Positions 1 through 7,893 are shown, counted from the stretch's first letter. The stretch is 64,000 nucleotides of DNA from Chloroflexota bacterium (GCA_024434115.1 QMIT01000009.1:232901-296900); one strand, 5' to 3'. Made by a program: numbers and translations. Notes: a model not told the origin generated them from the letters alone.

Positions 1-468
1 TAGGGAAACAATTGCCAGCGATAGCCCAAAAATCATGGTGAAGGTGTCGGAGAGGGCCATCCGCTCAAAAAACAGCATAAAGGGGGATAGGGCATATAAA
101 ATGACCGCCAGTAGACCGATTGACCAGCGGTGAAATAATTGACGGGCAAGGGTGAAGGTCAGGGCTGCCCCCAATGGCGCAAGTAAAGCAATCGCTTCCC
201 GTGAGAGCCATGCCCCACCAACATCCTGTGGATTGAACAGGCCCAAATAATAATAGAGCAGTAGTTTGCCCGGCAGGATAGAAGCGGTGGCGTCGTTGAA
301 GTCAAAGACCATTTGGGCGCGTAAAATATGGAGGCTCTCATCCACAAAAACTGCGAGAGCCATAATTTGATGGGCGCGGGTGAACCATAACAGCCATAAC
401 AGCCCGACCATCAGCCATAAACGACGTTGTGAAATGCTCGAATGCGTCATGCAGAAATATGTTCTCAT
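1..468 (-). CDS. GT39-like polytopic membrane glycosyltransferase, partial (N-terminal part)
   Basis: The frame is open from an ATG at 468 (alternative ATG at 450) to the left edge, so only about 156 N-terminal residues are visible. I translated it by hand. A first membrane helix (RRLWLMVGLLWLLW) is followed by a loop with the acidic motif FVDESLHILRAQ. Then come PGKLLLYYYLG, a second hydrophobic helix, and FERMALSDTFTMIFGL. An Asp/Glu pair in the first external loop and an ERxALSD motif are typical of the PMT/GT39 (ArnT-like) lipid-linked sugar transferase superfamily. It would transfer a sugar from a polyprenyl phosphate donor at the outer face of the membrane. Donor and acceptor cannot be told. 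It is divergent from the secreted glycosidase gene at 587. Confidence 0.7.
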   Translation of the reverse strand, partial: MRTYFCMTHSSISQRRLWLMVGLLWLLWFTRAHQIMALAVFVDESLHILRAQMVFDFNDATASILPGKLLLYYYLGLFNPQDVGGAWLSREAIALLAPLGAALTFTLARQLFHRWSIGLLAVILYALSPFMLFFERMALSDTFTMIFGLSLAIVSL

Positions 469-586
469 GTATGGATAACGGCCATGAATTGTAGCAACGA
501 TTTTGGCAAGTGGTAGGTGGCAAAAGTTGGGTAAATTCTTTAGACTAGGAAATGGTCAAAAGTGGAAAAGTTTTTAGGCGAGTGGA

Positions 587-1996
587 ATGAAACAAAAAAT
601 CACGCTTGTTCTGACCGTGCTGCTGACCCTTCTCTCTCTAATGGGGGGAATGCCGCGCCGTGTCTTCGCCACTGAACCACCTTATGTTCAGTCTATCGCC
701 GCGATGATTCCAAGACCACATCTGGGTTATGGTATCCATGTTGCGCCTCATACCAGCGTTGATCTCGGTTGGGTGGATCGCTTGGGCATGGATTGGGTCA
801 AGGTCTATACCGATACCGAAGCGGGCTATTATCGCAACCAAAAAGTGCTGTATCGCTACGATCTCATTTGGCCCGGCGATGGCAATTGGGATGGCCTGAA
901 ATCGGGTGTCCGCGAACGGGCTATAAAACTAGTGGATTTAGGGGTAGAGGCGGTTGAAGTCCATAATGAGCCAAATTTGCAGATGGAATGGCCGCGTGGC
1001 CCGAATGCGTGGGAATATACCCAACTGCTGCGTATCGTTTATACTGAGATTAAAGCCGTTGCCCCGCATTTGATTGTGGTTTCGGGTGGTCTTGCCCCCA
1101 CAATTACCACCCCCAGCCGCGATGCCATTACCGATGTTGATTTTGCCCGTGAGATGTTTGAAAACGGGGCGGGCAACTATTTTGATGCCTTTGGGTATCA
1201 CCCCTATGGGTATAATGCCCCGCCGGAAGATGCTCCCAATGCACGCACCTTAAATTTTCGACGTACCGAACTAATGCGTGACTTGATGCTGGAATATGAT
1301 TTAGGCAGCAAACCGATGTGGCTCACTGAATTTGGCTGGCTGCGTGACCCGGCTGAAGAAGGACTCAATTGCTTGGCGAGCGACCTCTCATTTGCTGGAT
1401 TTAGTTGGATGAAGGTATCTGGGCAAACGCAGGCGGATTATATTGCACGCGCGTTTGATTTTGCCGATAAAAATTGGGCGTGGGCCGGGCCAATGTTTTT
1501 GTGGAATCTCAATTGGTCAATGTTAGGACCGGGTGTGTTGTCGCAGTGTAACCACATGCGCTGGTTTTCAATTTTACGCTCGGATGGGCAACCGACATTG
1601 GCGCTCTATAGTGTCGCTGCTATGCCGCGTCGTCCGGTACGAGAAATTGCCGAAATGACCTTAGTCGCCCTTGATGATATGGCCGTAGAAATTGGCTATT
1701 CGTGTCCAGCGATTATCGAGGTGGGTCAATTTCAAGTCCGCAATACAGGTTATCCGGGTACAGGGTTTGATGCAAAGATTGAACCTGCTGTCTCGCTGAG
1801 TGGGCCAGAAGTGACCGTCTCACCAGCGCTTGCTGTGTCAGATGATATTGTGACGGTTTATGCCGATACGACAGGGTTGACCCCCGGCTTATACGTTGTT
1901 TTCATTAATGTGGAGACAGATATTGGTGGGGCGATTGTGTCGCAGAATATTCGTGGCTATGTAATGGTGTCGGAGACGTTTGCGGCTTGCCAATGA
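587..1996 (+). CDS. Secreted glycoside hydrolase-like protein, clan A (GH5/GH39-type TIM barrel)
   Basis: A 469-residue protein with a signal peptide (residues 1 to about 28, Lys-rich then LVLTVLLTLLSLMGG, cut near VFA). The body looks like a (beta/alpha)8 glycosidase of clan A. HNEPN (Glu128) is the likely acid/base at the end of strand 4, and MWLTEFGW (Glu248) the likely nucleophile at the end of strand 7. FDAFGYHPYGY resembles the strand-6 region of GH39/GH5 enzymes. A C-terminal beta-rich segment (about 355-469) may be an Ig-like module. Substrate is unknown; I infer an exported beta-glycosidase or a non-catalytic relative. The Shine-Dalgarno sequence is weak. It is divergent from the GT39-like gene and is followed by a bidirectional terminator. 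Confidence 0.7.
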   Translation: MKQKITLVLTVLLTLLSLMGGMPRRVFATEPPYVQSIAAMIPRPHLGYGIHVAPHTSVDLGWVDRLGMDWVKVYTDTEAGYYRNQKVLYRYDLIWPGDGNWDGLKSGVRERAIKLVDLGVEAVEVHNEPNLQMEWPRGPNAWEYTQLLRIVYTEIKAVAPHLIVVSGGLAPTITTPSRDAITDVDFAREMFENGAGNYFDAFGYHPYGYNAPPEDAPNARTLNFRRTELMRDLMLEYDLGSKPMWLTEFGWLRDPAEEGLNCLASDLSFAGFSWMKVSGQTQADYIARAFDFADKNWAWAGPMFLWNLNWSMLGPGVLSQCNHMRWFSILRSDGQPTLALYSVAAMPRRPVREIAEMTLVALDDMAVEIGYSCPAIIEVGQFQVRNTGYPGTGFDAKIEPAVSLSGPEVTVSPALAVSDDIVTVYADTTGLTPGLYVVFINVETDIGGAIVSQNIRGYVMVSETFAACQ

Positions 1997-2022
1997 TAGA
2001 ACCATAGGCCAAATAAAAAGGG

Positions 2023-2056
2023 AAAAGGGGCGATTTTTGTGAAGTCGTCCCTTTTT
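2023..2056. terminator. Bidirectional intrinsic terminator
   Basis: An 11-bp stem (2023-2033 with 2045-2055, one G-U pair) ends in a T run on the plus strand and an A run 5' of the stem, so it can work in both directions. It lies between convergent genes ending at 1996 and 2063. Confidence 0.85.
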
Positions 2057-2062
2057 GAATTT

Positions 2063-2626
2063 CTAATCGGTTTGATTGGGTTTGCCGTAGAGCCACCAGT
2101 AGGCTTCTTGGGGATAAGCATTGGCGAGACGTTCATCCCAAAAGAATCCACCTGCTTTGAAATAGCGGCGCAGGAAACCGTCTGCCTCACTAACCAAGCC
2201 TTTTAGTTCGGCAGGGATGGCTATGTTTTGGGCGCTGGCTTCATTCATGAGTTCGGCCATGATGGTGCGCTTTTCGATTTGATTACCCCAATCCCCCATC
2301 GCATCGGTGGCATCTTCGAGATAACGCAGGGAGGTTTCGGCCCGTGATCTCAACTCTTGCAGCACCTTTTTTTCATAGTGGGTGCGCCATTCGTAGCGCA
2401 TTTGCTCAAATTTTTGGCGGGTTTCGGCCAATTGAGTTTGTTGGTTTTTGTTGAGTGCCGCTTGCAGCCCTTCCAATTGATGCAGCCGAAGCAGCAGCCC
2501 TCCGACAGTCATTTTGGGCATGTTGTCTCCCAAATGACCAAAGAGTTCCTCTTCATAGAGGTAGGGGGTCAATGCCTCGACCATTGCCCGGAGAGTGCGG
2601 AGATTTTTTTCGACGTCGTACTTCAT
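2063..2626 (-). CDS. Hypothetical coiled-coil protein
   Basis: A 187-residue soluble, charged protein that I do not recognise. Residues around 55-110 are rich in Gln, Glu, Lys and Arg with heptad-like spacing, suggesting a coiled coil. The C-terminal third is aromatic (GGFFWDERLANAYPQEAYWWLYG). There is no signal peptide or membrane helix. The start was set at 2626 because GGAGG lies 5 nt upstream of that ATG; the in-frame ATG at 2638 overlaps this Shine-Dalgarno sequence. It follows the gene ending at 2664 by 37 nt and probably shares its transcript. Confidence 0.75.
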   Translation of the reverse strand: MKYDVEKNLRTLRAMVEALTPYLYEEELFGHLGDNMPKMTVGGLLLRLHQLEGLQAALNKNQQTQLAETRQKFEQMRYEWRTHYEKKVLQELRSRAETSLRYLEDATDAMGDWGNQIEKRTIMAELMNEASAQNIAIPAELKGLVSEADGFLRRYFKAGGFFWDERLANAYPQEAYWWLYGKPNQTD

Positions 2627-2663
2627 CGTGGCCTCCATTCAGGATGGGCCAAACGACCCATCA

Positions 2664-3068
2664 TTATGATTTACGTCGAACGTTTTTATAGGCCGGGTTG
2701 CCTTGCAGGACTTTTAGGCGTTCTTTGCCCTCGGCAGCCTTTGTAAACCACTCGGTAACGCTGTCACCGTCGCCATCGGTATAGGTAACGGCAGGCTTAA
2801 AGCCAAGCACCTCGGCGCACACGGCGATTAAGCCTTCATCGGCCTTGTCGCTGCGGAGGACGAAGTGTTTGCCAACTTCCCATTCCAATTCTACCTTGAT
2901 GCCCTGCCAAACGCCTTCAACTTTATACGGGGATTCAGCTTGGGTGCAGGTGAAATAAACATCGCTTAGGCGGTTGGCCCAAAAGGTATGTGTCACACGT
3001 TCTGAAATAAAATAGGGGCGGCCTTTTTCTGGTTCTTTATAAAACCATGTTGTCGCGTTGGTTGCCAT
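2664..3068 (-). CDS. Hypothetical protein, 134 aa
   Basis: A soluble protein of 134 residues, family not recognised. It contains alternating hydrophobic strands (YFISERVTHTFWANRLSDVYF, GVWQGIKVELEWEV) suggesting a beta-rich fold, an acidic patch (YTDGDGDS) and a basic C-terminus (KNVRRKS). A purine-rich AGGGAAG lies about 8 nt upstream of the ATG. It is first in a two-gene minus-strand unit with the coiled-coil protein at 2063, so they may act together. No function is inferred. Confidence 0.75.
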   Translation of the reverse strand: MATNATTWFYKEPEKGRPYFISERVTHTFWANRLSDVYFTCTQAESPYKVEGVWQGIKVELEWEVGKHFVLRSDKADEGLIAVCAEVLGFKPAVTYTDGDGDSVTEWFTKAAEGKERLKVLQGNPAYKNVRRKS

Positions 3069-3180
3069 TGTTCAACTTCCCTGTGTTTTAAACCCGCAGC
3101 CGGGATGATTTCAAAATCAAACGCCATTATCTTACATCAAAATCGCCCGTGACCCAATTCCTTTTTCAAAATTTTGGTCG

Positions 3181-3209
3181 TTTCACGTAGTCAGGAACAA
3201 AGTTATAAT
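3181..3209 (+). promoter_or_regulatory. Candidate promoter giving a leaderless or near-leaderless mRNA
   Basis: A perfect TATAAT at 3204-3209 ends 8 nt before the ATG at 3218, so transcription would start at about the start codon. A possible but poor -35 (TTTCAC, 3181-3186) sits 17 nt upstream. Confidence 0.5.
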
Positions 3210-3217
3210 CAATTTCT

Positions 3218-3622
3218 ATGGACGAACGCCCCGGACTGCCTACTCATTATGGACTTAACCTAGCCGCTGGACTGATGATTCTCGTCGGTTGGGGTGGATT
3301 GTTTGTGTTGGTCAGAACCGTTTTGCCTAATCCCGGCCCGCGCTGGATGTTTTTTGTATTACTTTATATCGCGGTTAGTGGCAGTGTCATGCCCTTTGTG
3401 CGTTTTTTGAACAATCGGTTTGGCGGCGGCCCGCTAGTTGTACCGGATTGGGTGGTGGTGCGTCAAAGTTTATGGGTTGGCTTGTATGTAGCGACCTGTG
3501 CATGGCTGCAAATTCCGCGTGTATTGTCACTCCCTATCGCGGTATTTTTGGCATTGGCGGTTGTGGTGATCGAAGTCTTTCTGCGCCTCCGCGAACGCGC
3601 TACCCAACTAGATGAGAACTGA
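3218..3622 (+). CDS. Four-helix membrane protein of unknown function
   Basis: A 134-residue protein with four predicted membrane segments: about 13-33 (AAGLMILVGWGGLFVLV), 43-63 (WMFFVLLYIAVSGSVMPFV), 82-100 (LWVGLYVATCAWLQI) and 103-121 (LSLPIAVFLALAVVVIEVF). A short charged tail follows (LRLRERATQLDEN). The loop between helices 2 and 3 is Gly-rich. No family was recognised. The ATG lies 8 nt after a TATAAT box and has no Shine-Dalgarno sequence, which suggests leaderless translation. It is co-directional with the M24 peptidase 85 nt downstream, which has its own strong ribosome binding site. Confidence 0.75.
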   Translation: MDERPGLPTHYGLNLAAGLMILVGWGGLFVLVRTVLPNPGPRWMFFVLLYIAVSGSVMPFVRFLNNRFGGGPLVVPDWVVVRQSLWVGLYVATCAWLQIPRVLSLPIAVFLALAVVVIEVFLRLRERATQLDEN

Positions 3623-3707
3623 TACTTAATGCGTCTGAACCCCCTCTTTACCCTTATAGTAAATTCGATAACCAGCACTGAAATTTTTTTAAATGGAGGA
3701 GTCCCCG

Positions 3708-4946
3708 ATGAAATCTGATTTAGACCGTCTGATGACTGAGCGCAACATTGACGCCCTAATTATCCCCGGTACTGAAGAACCCAATCCTTATCGTGATTAT
3801 CTTGCCAATGGCATCCATGCCCACGCGACGGTGATTAAAAGGCGCGACTCGGAGGCGGTATTGATTGCAAATGGTATGGAACTGGACGAAGCCGCCAAAA
3901 GTGGACTGAAAGTCTATAACATGACGGACTTTGGCTTGGCCGAGCTTATGCAAAAATATCGCAGCGACCAACAAGCTATTGGCCGTGAGTATTGGCGCAA
4001 TATTTTGACCCAACTGGATATCAAGGGCCGTGTGGCGTTTTATGGCGTAGGGGATGTCATGGCGACATGGAAAATGCTCAAACGCTTTGAACGCGATTAT
4101 GCCGATGTGATCGAAATTGTAGAAGATGAAGACACCAGTATTTTCACATTGGCTCGTCGTGGCAAAGATGCTGATGAAATCGCCAAACTGCGTGATTCCG
4201 GTGAGCGTTCCAGCAAAGTCATGACTGAGACCCGTGAATGGTTGGCAGGGCATAAGGCCAAAAACAATGTAGTCTATAAAGCGGACGGCAAACCCCTCAC
4301 CATCGGGGATGTCAAACATTTTGTCCGGCTGAAACTGATGGAATATGGACTTGAGGATTCAGGCGGGATGATTTTTGCTCAGGGGCGCGATGCGGCTTTG
4401 CCTCACAGTCGTGGTGAAGAAGATCAACCGCTGGAATTGGGCAAGACACTGGTGTTCGATTTGTTCCCCCGGCCCATCGGTGGTGGTTATTATCATGACA
4501 TGACCCGTACATGGTCGTTGGGATACGCTACACCAGAAGTTGAGGAGGCTCATCGCTTGGTGATGTATGCCTTTACCCAATCACTGGAGAGCCTAACCGT
4601 AGGACAGCGCACCCGCGATTTGCAGGAATTGGTGTGTGATATTTTTGAGGAACGCGGACACCCCACACCGAAGACTAAACCGGGGGGTAGCGAAGGGTAT
4701 ACCCACAGTTTGGGGCATGGCATCGGTTTGGATGTGCATGAAGCGCCGGGGATTAGCAATTATTCGCCCGATGACCGTGTGTTCGAGAAGGGCGATGTCA
4801 TCACGATTGAACCCGGTCTGTATTACCCCGATAAAGGGTGGGGCATTCGCATTGAGGATTCGGTTTACCTTGATGAGTCCGGCACGGCGCATAATTTAAC
4901 CGACTGCACCTATGACTTGGTTATCCCGATTCAAAACCAGAATTAA
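3708..4946 (+). CDS. M24 family metallopeptidase (Xaa-Pro aminopeptidase-like)
   Basis: A 412-residue pita-bread metallopeptidase with a creatinase-type N-terminal domain (about 1-150) and an M24 catalytic domain (about 155-410). All five expected dinuclear metal ligands can be seen: Asp251 (VFDLFP), Asp264 (YYHDMTRTW), His337 (HSLGHGIG), Glu368 (ITIEPGLY) and Glu383 (RIEDS). It is therefore probably an active cytoplasmic Mn/Co-dependent aminopeptidase releasing the N-terminal residue before proline. The exact substrate is inferred from the family. GGAGGAG at 3695-3701 is ideally placed for the ATG at 3708; the in-frame ATG at 3693 overlaps this site and is not the start. An intrinsic terminator follows at 4976. 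Confidence 0.9.
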   Translation: MKSDLDRLMTERNIDALIIPGTEEPNPYRDYLANGIHAHATVIKRRDSEAVLIANGMELDEAAKSGLKVYNMTDFGLAELMQKYRSDQQAIGREYWRNILTQLDIKGRVAFYGVGDVMATWKMLKRFERDYADVIEIVEDEDTSIFTLARRGKDADEIAKLRDSGERSSKVMTETREWLAGHKAKNNVVYKADGKPLTIGDVKHFVRLKLMEYGLEDSGGMIFAQGRDAALPHSRGEEDQPLELGKTLVFDLFPRPIGGGYYHDMTRTWSLGYATPEVEEAHRLVMYAFTQSLESLTVGQRTRDLQELVCDIFEERGHPTPKTKPGGSEGYTHSLGHGIGLDVHEAPGISNYSPDDRVFEKGDVITIEPGLYYPDKGWGIRIEDSVYLDESGTAHNLTDCTYDLVIPIQNQN

Positions 4947-4975
4947 GTTACCTTTTCTCCATGACATCTGGCATT

Positions 4976-5000
4976 AAAGCCCCGCGAATGGGGCTTTTTT
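4976..5000 (+). terminator. Intrinsic terminator
   Basis: An 8-bp stem AAAGCCCC/GGGGCTTT (4976-4983 with 4990-4997), a 6-nt loop and six Ts lie 30 nt after the M24 peptidase stop. Confidence 0.93.
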
Positions 5001-5049
5001 GTTGGGTTTGGGAGTATCATAGGGAAGAATGAGTATGGAGTAAGAGTCT

Positions 5050-6072
5050 ATGTCAAATGATGCAGCTACTGTAAATCCCGTTAACCCTCAATCCACATCC
5101 GAAGTGCCTTTATCTACCCAACAGTCTTATCCTTTGCCAATTGCCGAATTCTGGTATCGAATTGCTGCTGACGTGATTGATCTGATATGCCTTGCGGTTA
5201 TCTTTTTCTTCTTATCCCTGTTCTTCCGTTCTTTTCTATTTAGCATCGGGCCGAGTGGTCGTGTTTTTAGTTTTCTCATCGCAGTGGGTTATTTTGCAAT
5301 TCCCACTCGCTATAACAATGGTCAAACAGTAGGCAAAGGTTTTTTGAAACTGACCGTAACTGATGCACACGGGAAAACCCTTACTTTCAAAAAATCTCTA
5401 CTGCGCTCGGTGATTTTGTGCTCAATTCTGGCCCTCAATGGTTGGAATCTGAGTGTATTTTTTACATCGGGACTGGGAACGATTTTGGTCGGATGGATTT
5501 TTATCGGAGGCACGTTAGCCCTCGTCTATGGTTATCTTTTTAATCGGGTAACACGACAAGGGCCGCACGACCTCATTGCGGGTTCATACGTAATCCATGA
5601 AGTCTATATGCCCAATACCTATACCCCTTATCTTGCTCCTCAACGCTCCAAGCCTCATGAAGTGATTCCAGTATGCCTTGCCATTTTTGGTGCGCTGATT
5701 GCGCTTGTTAGCAACTCATTAAATCCGTTATCAGATTTATATGGAACACTCAACAAAGATCTGCCAGAGGAAGTTTTTCGGGTTGAAGTCACACGGCTTG
5801 ATGATACCCTCAGCGTGATAGTATGGACAAAAGACGAATGTGAATCGGAGAGATGCAATGAAATCCTCAGCCCTATTTTGTGGAATACGCTGCAAACCTA
5901 TGAGGATATAGACGAGCTTGAAACGATTGAAATTGCCATTATCAACCGAATAGATTTCGGATTCGGTTTGACGGTAGACATTCAACCCTTATTCTACAAA
6001 GAGGTATGGGGAGGTAGTGCCTCGCCTGAAGAATGGTTAGGTTCCTTCCGCGTCAATACCAACCCACAGTGA
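5050..6072 (+). CDS. RDD family membrane protein with extra C-terminal domain
   Basis: A 340-residue protein. After a polar N-terminus (about 1-35) comes an RDD-type domain: the first helix carries WYRIAADVIDLICLAVIF, followed by further helices near 75-90 and 120-165. The family signatures GQTVGKGFLKLTVTD and PHDLIAGSYVI are both visible. Beyond the usual RDD length there is a further helix (about 203-222, VIPVCLAIFGALIALVS). It is followed by roughly 115 residues of soluble, acidic sequence. RDD proteins are poorly understood; some act in ion or solute transport. Function here is unknown, and the appended domain was not recognised. Confidence 0.8.
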   Translation: MSNDAATVNPVNPQSTSEVPLSTQQSYPLPIAEFWYRIAADVIDLICLAVIFFFLSLFFRSFLFSIGPSGRVFSFLIAVGYFAIPTRYNNGQTVGKGFLKLTVTDAHGKTLTFKKSLLRSVILCSILALNGWNLSVFFTSGLGTILVGWIFIGGTLALVYGYLFNRVTRQGPHDLIAGSYVIHEVYMPNTYTPYLAPQRSKPHEVIPVCLAIFGALIALVSNSLNPLSDLYGTLNKDLPEEVFRVEVTRLDDTLSVIVWTKDECESERCNEILSPILWNTLQTYEDIDELETIEIAIINRIDFGFGLTVDIQPLFYKEVWGGSASPEEWLGSFRVNTNPQ

Positions 6073-6101
6073 GGGCGTCAGGCAAACAGCGGCAACACGT
6101 C

Positions 6102-6130
6102 TATTCAAGTCCCAAAGGCGGATATATAAT
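6102..6130 (+). promoter_or_regulatory. Candidate sigma-70-type promoter of the LCP gene
   Basis: A TATAAT at 6125-6130 has a weak -35 (TATTCA, 6102-6107) at a 17-nt spacing. It predicts transcription from about 6137, 37 nt before the chosen LCP start. Confidence 0.5.
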
Positions 6131-6173
6131 CGGGCCGCCTTGCAAATGATGAAACGACTTGGAGCGAATTTTG

Positions 6174-7385
6174 ATGCGTATACCATTATGGGTGATTATG
6201 GGGTGGGTGATTGTGGCAATGGTCAGCACAGTGGCGGCTGGCGTAGTCACCTATTCACAGGCTCGTACCCGAACGGAAGAACTCAACGAAATCGCGCCAT
6301 TGGAAGAGGGTGTGGATATCGTCCGCGTAGCCGAGTTGCTGTTGGGATTAAAAGAACCCGAAGCCCCCGGTACGGATACGGATGTGACCCCACCACCCAC
6401 TATTATTCAACCCACTGCCCAAGTTACCTCTGATGCCACCGCGCCCTCGGTAGATGGCACGCCCACACCAACCGATTCGACTGTGACACCTGATCCGGTG
6501 AGTACAAAAGTTGCAACGACAGAGGCTGGTCTTAACCCCATTGATTATCAACTGCAAGACCCGCGCCGTGTCAATATTTTGCTGCTCGGCATTGACCAAC
6601 GGCAGGGCGAAACCGGGCCATTTCCGACGGACACCATCATGTTGTTGAGCCTAAATCCGCTTGCCAAGACCGGGGCGATTTTGTCCATCCCCCGCGACCT
6701 TTACGTGACATTTCCGAGCATTGGCAGCGAGGGTAAAATCAACACGGCAAACATTATGGGGGAGAATATTCAATATCCGGGGGGCGGGCCGGAATATGCC
6801 AAACAGGTGATTCAGGGGCTTATCGGCATCAATATTGACTACTATATCATGATTAACTTTGATGCCTTTATCACCTTTGTCAACGCGATTGGGGAGGTGG
6901 AAGTTTGCCCACCCGCGCCGATTGATGACCCCAAATATCCTGATGGAAGCTATGGCATTCGTCCGGTTCACTTTGATGCAGGATGTCAAAATCTGCCTGC
7001 CGAGCGTTTATTGGAATATGCGCGTACCCGTGCCACCGAAAAGGGTGATATTGACCGGGCCGCCCGCCAACAAGAGGTCATTTTTGCAGTGCGCGAGAAG
7101 CTGATGTCGTTGGGTGGGGCGACGGGATTGTTTTCTAAGGCCCAAGAAATTTGGGAATCGGTCAGTGCCAATGTCCAGACCGATATGACCTTCCAAGAAC
7201 TGCTGGAACTAGCATTGGTGGCCGAGCAAATCCCGCGCGAGAATATCAAAAATGGCTCGATTACGTATGGGGAGGCCATTCCGCAGGTTGGGCCAAATGG
7301 AGAAGATATTCTTGTGCCCATCGTAAGTGATATTTTGGCACTGGTGGCGGAATTGTTCGCACCTTCAACTACGCCACAACCTTAA
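6174..7385 (+). CDS. LytR-CpsA-Psr (LCP) family cell-wall ligase/attenuator
   Basis: A 403-residue protein anchored by one N-terminal helix (about 3-25, WVIMGWVIVAMVSTVAAGVV). A Thr/Pro-rich linker (about 60-115) leads to the LCP domain (about 125-310). Its hallmarks are visible: NILLLGIDQR, TDTIMLLSL, AILSIPRDLYV, GKINTAN, and near the end RLLEYARTRATEKGDIDRAARQQ. The arginine and aspartate residues that bind polyprenyl pyrophosphate in this family are present. LCP proteins transfer undecaprenyl-linked glycopolymers to the wall or surface at the outer membrane face. The ATG at 6174 was preferred (GGAG at 6161-6164) over an in-frame TTG at 6159. The substrate is not determined. Confidence 0.9.
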   Translation: MRIPLWVIMGWVIVAMVSTVAAGVVTYSQARTRTEELNEIAPLEEGVDIVRVAELLLGLKEPEAPGTDTDVTPPPTIIQPTAQVTSDATAPSVDGTPTPTDSTVTPDPVSTKVATTEAGLNPIDYQLQDPRRVNILLLGIDQRQGETGPFPTDTIMLLSLNPLAKTGAILSIPRDLYVTFPSIGSEGKINTANIMGENIQYPGGGPEYAKQVIQGLIGINIDYYIMINFDAFITFVNAIGEVEVCPPAPIDDPKYPDGSYGIRPVHFDAGCQNLPAERLLEYARTRATEKGDIDRAARQQEVIFAVREKLMSLGGATGLFSKAQEIWESVSANVQTDMTFQELLELALVAEQIPRENIKNGSITYGEAIPQVGPNGEDILVPIVSDILALVAELFAPSTTPQP

Positions 7386-7393
7386 ACCAAACC

Positions 7394-7423
7394 TTGACAA
7401 TGGGCGGGCACGACGTTTAAAAT
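7394..7423 (+). promoter_or_regulatory. Sigma-70-type promoter of the T-box/tRNA-Ala/leuS leader
   Basis: TTGACA at 7394-7399 and TAAAAT at 7418-7423 are 18 nt apart. Predicted start is about 7430, just ahead of T-box Stem I (7453). The same architecture (TTGACC-N17-TAAAAT) precedes the tRNA-Leu gene at 17224. Confidence 0.7.
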
Positions 7424-7631
7424 CGTTGTACCTTACAAATTGATATGCCAATGGCTTTGAAGGGGAATAGTAGGCCAGTGTCGCAGCGAGTTGGGGATGG
7501 TGGAAACCCGACAATGGTGGATTCGACACACACCATAAAAGGCTAAACTCGCCCCGGAGCCGCACAGTTGAAATGATAAAGTAGACTGTGCCGTAAAAGC
7601 GCACGTTACGCGACAATTAAGTGGATGATAT

Positions 7632-7707
7632 GGGCCTGTAGCTCAGCTGGGAGAGCGCTTCAATGGCATTGAAGAGGTCAGGGGTTCGAATCCCCTCAGG
7701 TCCACCA
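7632..7707 (+). tRNA. tRNA-Ala (anticodon GGC), CCA encoded
   Basis: A 76-nt cloverleaf. The acceptor stem GGGCCTG (7632-7638) pairs with CAGGTCC (7697-7703) and contains the G3:U70 alanine identity pair. D-stem GCTC/GAGC, anticodon stem CTTCA/TGAAG with loop ATGGCAT (anticodon GGC), T-stem AGGGG/CCCCT with loop TTCGAAT. A73 and CCA are encoded at 7704-7707. It has no promoter of its own that I can see and lies between the two strands of T-box Stem III. It should therefore be transcribed from the leader promoter at 7394 and cut out by RNase P and 3' processing. Confidence 0.97.
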
Positions 7708-7747
7708 AATTTGTTAGAGAATTGTCATCAATCAGGATGGTACCGCG

Positions 7748-7814
7748 AAATCCCTTTCGTTCCTGTCAGCTAAAAATGGCTTGATAGGGTAGATGAGAGG
7801 GATTTTTGTTTTTT
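7748..7814 (+). terminator. T-box regulated intrinsic terminator
   Basis: A long imperfect helix pairs AAATCCCT (7748-7755) with AGGGATTT (7798-7805). It continues inward through CCTGTCAGC (7762-7770) against GCTTGATAGG. A T-rich tract reaches 7814. Its 5' strand overlaps the antiterminator partner (TTCCTG, 7760-7765), so the two structures are mutually exclusive. Confidence 0.88.
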
Positions 7815-7828
7815 ACCGACGAAAGAAA

Positions 7829-7844
7829 TGTGACAGACATCACA
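7829..7844. promoter_or_regulatory. Perfect CRP/FNR-family palindrome (TGTGA-N6-TCACA)
   Basis: TGTGA at 7829-7833 and TCACA at 7840-7844 are separated by 6 nt, the consensus of CRP-family sites. Its centre (7836.5) is about 63 nt upstream of the start predicted from the TATAAT at 7888, close to a class I activator position. The cognate regulator is not in this window. Confidence 0.55.
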
Positions 7845-7862
7845 TCAAAATATTATAAATAA

Positions 7863-7893
7863 TTGACCATTTTGCAGGAAATGCCCTTATAAT
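7863..7893 (+). promoter_or_regulatory. Candidate internal promoter between T-box and leuS
   Basis: A perfect TATAAT at 7888-7893 has TTGACC at 7863-7868 (19-nt spacing). It lies downstream of the T-box terminator and would drive the 48-aa ORF independently of leucine-tRNA sensing. Confidence 0.55.

Larger units (their letters stand above)
7453..7814 (+). promoter_or_regulatory. Leucine-specific T-box riboswitch split by a tRNA gene
   Basis: All T-box parts can be placed. Stem I base: 7453-7456 pairs with 7558-7561 and 7462-7465 with 7552-7555, with a K-turn-like TTGA/GGA between. The specifier loop has AGTA at 7469-7472 and specifier CTC (Leu) at 7548-7550 after AAA. The distal part is GCAGCGAG then a hairpin 7490-7495/7507-7512 with a GGTG-type terminal loop. 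Stem II (7562-7567/7586-7591) contains the GAA/AGTA S-turn. The IIA/B element is CGTAA (7592-7596) with TTACG (7606-7610). Stem III pairs 7612-7618 with 7720-7726. The antiterminator carries AGGATGGTACCGCG (7734-7747, TGGT for tRNA 3' ends NCCA with A73). A competing terminator follows. The leader would read uncharged tRNA-Leu(GAG) and control leuS downstream. Unusually, a whole tRNA-Ala lies in the Stem III loop. Confidence 0.9.

Noticed and set aside
3693..3707. Upstream ATG of the M24 peptidase
   Set aside because: It contains the Shine-Dalgarno sequence that fits the ATG at 3708. The same reasoning rejects upstream starts at 2638, 12356, 43836 and 62073.
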